Positions 55,673 through 64,000 of a stretch of DNA of 64,000 nt are shown piece after piece. A program made the position numbers and the translations under genes. The notes below the pieces were generated by a model that was not told the DNA's origin, ran no database searches, and saw only the letters and a program-made list of their open reading frames with translations. Source of the DNA: Darksidea phi (lineage: Eukaryota; Ascomycota; Dothideomycetes; Pleosporales; Lentitheciaceae); NCBI GenBank assembly GCA_030770425.1, contig JASJFT010000115.1:79103-143102 (forward strand), given 5' to 3'. The stretch's first letter is position 1. Every line of letters starts with the position of its first letter.

Positions 55673-56840
55673 ATGGAGACGATTAACAACGTCGTGACAT
55701 CGGCCACCAAGGCCATCTGGGGAGAGCCGAATCACCCTACGACGACGGGTAATGAGACTGCAGGCCAGGAACCCGTGTCAGGCCTGCAGGGCAAGGGTAC
55801 TGTGACGGAGCCCTTCGACCAGGGTAACGCGCGTAAGTTGACCATGCTGATAGTAGTCCTTCAGATCTACACCTCGATTCGTGTGGCAACGTCACCGCAG
55901 TGCTGAACTGACTAATATACCATATAAAGCGAACCCTACGACACCTGCTGGCAAAGCTGACGTTACCGACCCTACATCAACCACAGACCCCTCTACTAGC
56001 TCAAACCCCCACTCTACCTCCGAATCAGAGCCCTCAACCTTCAAGACCGAGCCCTCAACCTCCAAGACCGAGCCCTCGATGTCCAACAACGACACCCCCG
56101 CTCCCACCGGGACTGGGATCCCAACGAACCTCAACAACGCCGCTGCGGGTGGTGGTCCCAACCCTCACGAGACCACCGAGGGCACTGGCGTCACAGGCTC
56201 GTCTGCCCAAAAGTACGCACCAGTTGGAGGTGACATCGCTCCCTCCTCGGCCGAGAACAACCCGGGTGCTGCTCCCTCTTCCGGCGCTGCACCTGGCCAG
56301 AAGCAGCAGGGTGCCGATCGACCCGGCGACGCCCCGTCCGACTCAAACACAAAAGATGACGACCCCGATGCCATCTTGAAGAAACGCGACCCCAATGACC
56401 ACTCTGGCGAGCCAATGCACATGCATGACGGCTCTGAGAAGCTTCCCAACACACAAGCAGAGCGTCGTGAGTCCAAGGTTGGAAATCCTGGCGGCCAGGA
56501 GCACGGCAAGGAGCCCAAGGGCACCGGCGAGCAATGGGTGAAGTCGTCGGGCGTGCACGCCGAGGGTGGCGATTTTGACGCCACCAAGCCCGGTGCAGGC
56601 CGCGAAGCTGATCGTGAGTCCAAATGGAAACGGACGGGCCGATCACTCGGCCGCACACTGAGCAAAGCTGACGGTATCGCAGGTCTTCTCGAAGAGAAGG
56701 GCATTCATCGAGACGACAAGGGCGCCATGGAGAATCCTGAGGCGGCGAGTACTGGCTCGGAGCAGAAGGATAAGGACAAGGTGTCTAAGGTGGCTAAGCT
56801 CAAGGAGAAGCTGCACATCGGTGGCCACAAGGACAAATAG
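55673..56840 (+). CDS. Hydrophilic, disordered fungal protein (356 aa), possibly stress-related
   Basis: Exons 55673-55832 and 55930-56840 join over a 97-nt intron (GTAAGT..TAAAG), phase 1. The start lies in CACCATGG. The N-terminus (METINNVVTSATKAIWGE) is a short amphipathic helix. Almost everything after it is low-complexity Ser/Thr/Pro/Gly/Asp/Lys sequence without Cys, including three tandem EPSTxKT-type units near residues 75-95. A more conserved-looking block lies at about 185-250 (DAILKKRDPNDHSGEPMHMH, EQWVKSSGVHAEGGDFDATKPGAGREADR). The C-terminus is Lys-rich (KLKEKLHIGGHKDK). The composition resembles hydrophilins or dehydrin-like proteins, so a stress or spore role is possible. The CRE site upstream agrees with that but does not prove it. 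Confidence 0.8.
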
Positions 56841-59149
56841 ACGTCCGGTTTGGCGCAACCCACTTACGGTTCATGAGTTATGATACCACGGCGGCTCGAG
56901 GCCTGGATGGCAGAGCTGGTCATTTGTAATACTTAGTAGTTTTCTTTTGTGTATGAATGCATGATATCCACTCGGCCAGTACCAATCTTCGTAGCAAACC
57001 AACACGTATGCGGATGGTTAGTAGCGGTTCTCGGGTGGACTGCTGATGTCAAAGTGAAAATATGTGTCATTAGGTTATAGTGGCAATTTTTATACTGTGG
57101 GCGGCAGTGTGTGTGTGCTGACTCATCGCAACCGCTGCTGGAGTCCCCCAACCGCCTCAATATTCGAAACATCACCTCGTCGGTATTACTGTGTATAAGG
57201 TGTGTATAGCCCTCTACTGTGTACAAACTCCTACCATGTTTCGTGCGGACCTTACCAAAGAGACTCCCACGGTGACAAATTCAAAACAAAATAAAATAAA
57301 ACCAGGTTCTGGTAGGCTAATTATGACCATGTCATAGACGTTTTCTGGAAACAATTAGCGAGCAGTCTTCGTCTTAGTCGTCCCAACTATGCTTGCGCTG
57401 ATGCATGGTAAGGTCTCATGAAATAGGTTCGAGCGACGTATGCCTAGAAGATGGCACCGCACAGCGCCCATGAAAAATTGTGCATCTTGATGTTCGCGCC
57501 ACCTACCGAAATCGTTGCGGCATGTCAGAAAATTTTAAGCACATGTTCCAGCTTTGTGTACCTATTGCGTCGGGAATCCGAATGAACCCGCAAAAGACCG
57601 ATCTCGCCTCCTCATCCCGAAGCCCCCTGCCGTGCCACCCCACCCCACCCTAGCTAAGTAGAACAGGTACGTCAGTGCAGAGGCGATTCCGAGGAATAAA
57701 CGCAGTGTATGGTGGTAAAACATACCCAAGAGTTCGAGCTCATTGGTTGCTTTTAGTTCGCATTAGCGCCTACATAGTCCTAAGTCATGACGTGCGTGTT
57801 GCATGGCGTGAAGGGAGGCTGAATCTAAACAATTCGAACCACCGAATCCGATAATACTAAGAGTGGGCATTTAAAAGACGGTTCGGGTGTGTTTGTGCCG
57901 AGTGTCGTGGAGACGTGGATGGGGAAGGGAAGGAGCTTTGCGTGTTGGGGCGGGGGTTGCGAATTGTCAAGAGTATGGGCGTGTGAAGGGCGTGGTACGA
58001 GGCGGCGACTTGTAACTGTGCCGAGAATCCCCTAGGAGGCCAAGTCTTCTGGTGCTTCACAGGAGGGAGGTCGGAGCGTATGGTGTAGGATCTACCGTCG
58101 TACATAGACTTTGGAAGCCGATCTAACTAGACATAGAATGCTGAACCAAGATTAGGAATCTCATCTTTCCTCAAAGTGGCTATATATATAAGTTGGTACC
58201 CTAGGTAAGTTAGCTAGTGGTCCAGCCAGCTGGTGCTCGGGACAAGAGTCCGAGCTAAGGAGAAGTTCCGCTATAGGGTTGTACAAAGCAAGGAAGGATC
58301 ACCGCGTATGCTGTCAAAGGGAGGGTCTGTACGGTCTGTACCCACAAAAGGTGCGTGGATGCGAGCTCATGTCGGACCTTGTCCTGGGGACCCTTTCGGG
58401 ATGACGGATACCTCCGATTGGCGGCTGAAACTTCGTAGATGGAGCACGAACTGCATGATCCGTGGTACAACGAACAGGAATTTCTAGTGGTACATACTGG
58501 TGCTTCAGTGCACCGTAAATGATGCAGGTGACCGTGTACAGGGAAGGATCGCGAGGGATGGAAGTAAGGAGAGTTCATCCGAAGAGACACTAGCGCGCCG
58601 TGCTTTGGCTTAGTGGCTGCTGGTGTACCAGAGTTTCCTCGTGGAAGTCTCCATCATCGGTTTCTCCGAAAGGAAATACCGCGGGCGGAATCTTAGAATC
58701 CTATTATCTCTCATATTGATCGTCGTTGTCTCCACTTGCCCAGAGATGGCATTCAGCCATTTCGCCATCATTTGACAGGACATGTGCCCGACGCTAAAAG
58801 CTCCCGCCGCGTCTAACTGCTGGCTCCACAGATGGTCGCCCAAGATGATTTTTGGTAACATCATCCAATGGTCATGGATGCAGACATGGCGTTACTGGAT
58901 ACAGCTACCTTCGCTGCATCCCAACTGCCGTCCACCCTCCAGATCATCATGGTAGTCTGCTCCCATACGCCGAGGAACATGGGAATCTGGACACAACAGA
59001 CATGTGCGTCAATAGCTGCAGGTTTATAAGGCTTGCGGAAGACTTGCATGCGTGATCTCTCATTCGCTTCGTTGACACCCGAGCTGCTCGATCTCCTTCT
59101 CTCTTGATCTTTCGTTCCCGGTCTCTTCACTGATCCTTGTAACGCTACT
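56841..59149. other. Long intergenic region (2.3 kb) with repeat copy C
   Basis: Apart from the repeat at 57158-57296 there is no supported feature. Minus-strand frames at 57857-58105 and 58861-59400 lack domains and splice support. Confidence 0.45.
57158..57296 (+). repeat. Dispersed repeat, copy C
   Basis: It starts with the same TTCGAAACATCACCTCGTCG as copy B and continues with CTACTGTGTACAAACTCCTA and TGCGGACCTTACCAAAGAG. A short internal block present in copies A and B is deleted. Confidence 0.8.
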
Positions 59150-61408
59150 ATGTCGCTCGTTAAGCCGTTGAGGCTTGCATGCTTGACGGTATTACTTGCA
59201 TATGCACATGCGGAAGACTTTGTGGACAATACTCTCTCCGGCGGTTCTTCGCCCCCCGGCCGTCCTACTACTGCTAACGCGCGAACACCAAGGCCGACGG
59301 GCCAATGGATCAGTCCAGAGTACAAGTGGTTCTTTGAATACCCGTTGCTCTTGCCTCCTGCCAAGAGTAAGAGCTTGTAAGCGAATCGTATATCGACCAC
59401 TCAACGAAGCTGACTTGGTGCAGGACGTGGACCGACGAGTCTACCGGGGCATCTATCGACTACTACGATATTGAGTTGAAGAGCTTCAAGAAGCAGATAT
59501 ATCCTGACCGTGCCGAAACTGAACTAGAGGGATATGATGGAATGTCCCCTGGGCCAACGTTTTTCATGCAGCAAGGCCGTGGTAAGTGGTTCTCAGCTGG
59601 TCATTTCTCATCTAGGGGCGTTCCTAAATCGAATGTAGAGGCTGTTGTACGATTTACCAATAATGGACCGTCAAATATGTCGATCCACGTCCACGGAGAG
59701 TATAACCGGGCGCCGTTCGATGGGTGGGCGGCGGATTATGCTGCTCCTCGCCAGTACAAGGACTACTACTACCCTAACGTCCAGAATGCCCGCACAATCT
59801 GGTATCATGTGAGCATTCTTTCTATTAGTCGGCATTTGTACAGCATGCGTTATAGGCTATAAGATATGATGCGCTCGCTTGTCACGACAAGGTCTAACTT
59901 GCAGCAGGATCACACGGAATATGAAACAGCGGAAAACGCATACCGTGGACAAGAAGGGTTTTACATCATCACGGATCCCCAAGAACAGGCATTGGGCTTG
60001 CCGTCGGGAAAGTACGACATCCCACTAGCTCTTTCCGCCAGGGTTTACAACTCGGACGGATCTCTGAGATTTGACACCAACAACAACTTTGGCCTTTGGG
60101 GCGATGTCATCGAGGTGTATGTTGATTTCCCCCCAGGCTCAGACTTTACTGATATCTTTAGTAATGGTCAACCTTGGCCCTACCTCAACGTTGAGCCACG
60201 CAAGTATCGGCTCCGTTTGCTCGATGCGTCCGTGAGCCGAAGTAAGATATGCTGACCTCATGTAGAGATGCTTACTAACATGGACAGCCTTTGCGCTCTC
60301 TTTTCGTGAAGGACTCGATGGTGACGCGTTGAGCTTCGATGTTATTGGCTCAGATTGCGGTATGTCGCTACTGATCGTACATTTCAAACTTGAGCTAATT
60401 CTTCCAGGTCTCCTCTCCCACCCCATAAACACAGAGGATCTCTCAATCTCCATGGGTGAGCGCTATGAAATCATCATCGACTTCACAAACCATGCCAGCA
60501 AAAACTTCACAATGCGCAATGCTCGCAGCATAGGTGAGAACGTCGACTACGCAGCCACCGACATGGTTATGCGTTTCGTAGTCGGTGATGCGGTCACCGA
60601 TCCCACCAACAATGGCAACGTGCCCCAGAACCTTCGAGAGATCCCAGCCATCCCAACTAGCGAGTCTGTCAAGGACTTTGCGTTCGAGCGAGTCAACAAC
60701 AACTGGGTCATAAACGGTGTTGGCTTCTCGGACATTGAACACCGGATCCTGACACGACCTGAACTAGGAGCCGATGAGATCTGGACGTTGCGGAATGCTG
60801 GTGGTGGCGGATCTCATCCTGTCCACATCCATCTTGTGGACTTTCAGGTTCTTTCGAGAACAGGAGGGCGCAATACTGTGCTGCCGTATGAAGCTGCCGG
60901 AAGAAAGGATGTCGTATATCTAGCTCCGGGTGAGACGGTGCAAGTCGTTGCACGTTACGCTCCTTGGGCTGGCGTGTACATGTTCCACTGCCACAATCTC
61001 ATTCACGAAGACCATGAGTGAGTTGCTACCTTACTGATATCTTCCCACAAACAATTCTGATATCGCAACAGCATGCTCGTAGCCTTCAATGTCACCCAGC
61101 TCGAAAAGTGGGGCTATACAAACGACACTGTCTTCATCGATCCCATGGAACCTGAATTCCGCCCCAAACCGTACAACGCCGCCGATTACACCGACGAAGC
61201 TATTCGCAAGAAGATTGCATGGTTCTATAGCACGAACGCGTACAACCACGGCAACGTTGCGGGTGTCTATTCCGCTATTGATGCGTATGCGAGCGGTGGT
61301 GGGGGCGCACCGCAGGCATCGGCTTCGCAGGCAGTGACCAGTGCTGGGAGTAGTGGAACTGCCGATACGATAGTCGGTTATCCAGTGCCAACAAGCCTAC
61401 AGCGGTAA
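59150..61408 (+). CDS. Multicopper oxidase of the bilirubin oxidase/CotA type
   Basis: Eight exons (59150-59376, 59424-59581, 59639-59808, 59908-60116, 60162-60241, 60288-60359, 60408-61017, 61072-61408) encode 620 aa, all in phase. The signal peptide is MSLVKPLRLACLTVLLAYAHA. Copper motifs: HVHG (about 145-148), WYHDHTEYETAENAYRGQ (from 183), HPVHIHLVDFQVL (from 442) and HCHNLIHEDHDM (499-510). The last motif gives the T1 Cys with an axial Met, as in bilirubin oxidase and CotA and unlike Leu/Phe of most laccases. NGQPWPYLNVEPRKYRLRLLDASVSR also matches that branch. It should be an extracellular oxidase coupling one-electron substrate oxidation to water formation. The 57-nt intron 59582-59638 is stop-free, so it is easily missed. 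Confidence 0.93.
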
Positions 61409-63925
61409 TGATGGAAAGAAGCGTAACAAGAGGCAAACTATGTACTATCGGCCACTATGTGCAAAGCCTAGGGCGGTGTCTTACACATCTCTTTCACTCA
61501 GAATTTCCTAGGCAAGAGCATTATGTGGAGTTAACGCGGGATCTTGCTTTATACTCGACTTTTCCTATCCATTGTTAGATTTAACATAGTACTAATGTAA
61601 TCCTGCATTCCGTTCTTGCATCGGAAAACATAATAACAAACGGTCTGATGCTTTGCTCCAGCATTACAGTGTTTTAGTCTCATTCACCACTGTGCATCGC
61701 GCATGCCTAGCACGTTAACACGGAGATAAGATATTGATACAAGACACTTTAAGAACATCCACATCCTCTTCCACTCAATTATTTCAACGCAGAGACACGC
61801 GAAATATACACACATCCTGTTTCCACAGTCACATATACTTGGTCATGTCACATCATCGATCCCCAAACGATCACCATGAAATCAACAACCAACCTAACAT
61901 TCACAATTCTAACAACGCACCAGAAGCTCCCACGCCGCAAACAAACTCTGGGAAGCGAGAAGCCCTGAACTCTTATCTTCTCAGCAATATATTTGTCGAT
62001 ATATCACTCAGCTCGCATCTCTCGTGTCTTCGCTCCTGCTTCGCAGATCTTATTCATACCAGAAGCGCATCTCTAGCCCTCCAATGTTAGGAATCTAGTT
62101 CTTTACCAAGCCCAAGGATTAGAGAAAAAGACATCACAGAACTTCCTCATCCCCACTCCATTTCAAGACCGCACTCCCTTTGCACATCTCCGCACCTCCC
62201 CTTACAAAAATTACAAAGCACGCTACCCTCTGCCCCTTAACACTAAACCCAGAGCCACAAAGTGAATGAAACCCAACCGCATGGCCATCAACGGTCATCA
62301 TCATCTCAGATAAAACGTTGGGTTGTCTTAAACTTACACCGCTGTTGCTCCCGGAAGCAAAATCCACATCTTCCCCCCAAATTTCTTTTTTCTCATCACA
62401 CCATCTCTACTGAGCCGCCAACATCTAAATCTTAGTACATATTTTATGAAATATGAAACTTAATGCAAGACGCTTGGATGCGTTGTTACAAGACGGCGTA
62501 TCCCCGTCTATCCACACGCGCGGGAAAGCAGGTTGTGTGCGTGCGTGCGTGCGAGCCTCGTACTGTATCGGCCCTCCTACCGTATACCCCAAGCATCATC
62601 ACGCCTCAACCCTGGAATAGGTCCCGGCCACTGACCACTGACTCGTAGGTATACGTGGGCGATGGGATCGCGAGGATCGCTGGGTCAGGGGTTGACCTCG
62701 ACGTTATTGTTCCGCGTTTGAGCGGAGCGATCGTTATTAATGAAATTGCAAGGACTCTAATTAGAGACCGAGGTGGTAGCGACGAGAGAAAAGGCCCGTG
62801 TGATGATAAGGTTTGCGAAGCTAGCGTAAAGTCTCTTTTGGCGAGGAAGAAGGGGCGAAATGAAGTGCCAAGGGATGAGATGAGATGGATGGAGGACGGT
62901 ATTATGGAGGGGATGTTTTTACTTATTTGTTTTCGATGCGCGTGGATTTGATGTGAGCGAGTTTGGCTGGGAAAAAGAAAAATCAAGCCTCTATCTATCT
63001 AGCTTACGACATACCCATCCATTCATTCATCCATTCGACGCAGCGTACATTCCTCACCCTACCACACCACCTCACCTCACCTCCTCTCCAACCCTTACCC
63101 ATCCTTACCCACCATCAATCAAGGCCGTCTCAGCCCTACCAACAAGCGCCCCCTGCCCCTGACCCAGCAATCCTCCTCACCCCATTCCACCCCACACCTA
63201 GCACGCCACCACAGGCCCACCCCCAGCTCGCGCACAAGCATCATCGCAGCGGGCTTCCCCCCCACCATGCGCACGCACGCGAGGCGCTTGTGCAGACGCG
63301 GGCGGAGAGTTTAATGAGATAGGAGCTACGAGCCGCGCTTTTAGTAGCGTGTTAGGCTTTTGATGTGAAACGGGCGCTTGTCTTGGTGGTGGTATTGGCG
63401 TTGGGCGTTGGGCGTTGGCGTTAGCGGGGAAAGAGATATCGCTGTCAAAGCTCCACGGGGCGTTTCTAGAAGGATTTTCATGGAAGGAGAATGCTGCTGC
63501 TGGAAGTGAGGGACAGTGCTAGCGTGGCGAAGGATGTGGCTGGTTAGTGGGAATTGAGCGATAGAGTCGGGCCGATGGCAGGGGCTGGTGGTTGGGAACG
63601 GAGCTTCTCGGGAGTAGACGCAGGAGTGTCGGATGGAATCGGCGATTGTACGTTGAACTGGTAGAAGGGGGGCAGCGACATCCTCCTTTTGAGGTTATTG
63701 CGCTGAGTTGCAATATCCGTATGGGCGTGACGAGACCCTCGTGCAGATGAATGGCTAATGAGGTACAAAGACGTCGAATTAAGCACCACATGTGAGATTC
63801 TCTACTTGTTTGTGATTCTGCCAACAGCCGGAAAAGCTGTCGCGGCGATAGTGTAGTCTATACTACGTGGTATCAGAACATCTATCCTTCTCCAGTCTAA
63901 TGCAAAGCGGTGTACTGTGTGTAGG

Positions 63926-63928
<3 letters not shown>
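61409..63928. other. Terminal intergenic region, no supported gene
   Basis: 2.5 kb with short simple repeats ((GTGC)n near 62535, CATTCATCC-type words near 63020, TTGGGCG words near 63400). Open frames are low-complexity and antisense to each other, with no domain or ATG-plus-splice support. Confidence 0.4.

Positions 63929-64000
<72 letters not shown>
63929..64000. repeat. Homopolymer of 72 G at the window end
   Basis: An uninterrupted G run reaches the last base. It is most likely a sequencing or assembly artefact (two-colour chemistry no-signal G) rather than genomic sequence. Confidence 0.85.

Noticed and set aside
62606..62986. 126-codon minus-strand frame near the window end
   Set aside because: Overlaps a plus-strand frame of equal quality. 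Neither has a domain or splice support.

Overview
The window is nuclear DNA of a filamentous ascomycete fungus. It has spliced genes with mostly short introns of 45-60 nt (GT..AG), many of the GTAWGT/GTRAGT type. Several housekeeping proteins are of the fungal type (Vps23, Nfs1, a BAR/SH3 amphiphysin, Ssn3/CDK8, GTP cyclohydrolase II, complex I PSST). The style of the proteins and the repeat-rich, AT-biased islands that look like repeat-induced point mutation suggest a Dothideomycete, but that is inference. No rRNA, convincing tRNA, CRISPR array or bacterial operon was seen.

Layout. 1-8 kb: 3' end of an unknown gene, a copy of a short dispersed repeat, a truncated URE2-type glutathione S-transferase relic, a disordered protein and a long coiled-coil protein. 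8-13.5 kb: a secreted NodB deacetylase with three N-terminal sandwich modules, a gene-poor AT-rich stretch, and a small gene whose C-terminus is supplied by a second repeat copy. 14.8-22 kb: a housekeeping block of vps23, nfs1 and a BAR-SH3 protein. 22.5-23.2 kb: a decayed DsbA/FrnE-type gene. 24-26.5 kb: a multi-pass membrane protein. 26.5-34.7 kb: an accessory, repeat-rich segment with a decayed pogo/Tigger-type transposase end, an unknown two-exon gene, a duplicated promoter block and inverted repeat, an APH-family kinase-like gene, an AT-rich island with palindromes and a minisatellite, an intact but divergent complex I PSST-like gene, and an LTR-like stretch. 34.7-43.5 kb: a kinase with a C-terminal C2H2 finger, a large membrane protein, a DUF427 protein and a CAP/PR-1 secreted protein. 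44.9-53.2 kb: ssn3, an MFS sugar transporter, rib1 and a secreted type-B carboxylesterase. 55.6-61.4 kb: a hydrophilic disordered protein with a CRE-like promoter site, a fourth repeat copy and a bilirubin-oxidase-type multicopper oxidase. The last 2.5 kb has no supportable gene and ends in 72 consecutive G.

Exon structures below were assembled by hand from splice signals, reading-frame phase and protein continuity. For every multi-exon gene the exon lengths sum to a multiple of three. Four proteins carry signal peptides or secretion features (NodB deacetylase, CAP, esterase, multicopper oxidase), giving an extracellular or cell-wall theme typical of a plant- or litter-associated fungus. There is no obvious biosynthetic cluster. 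The points most worth attention are the PSST-like gene beside the repeat island, the four-copy dispersed repeat (one copy exonised), the kinase-zinc finger protein, and the module architecture of the deacetylase.
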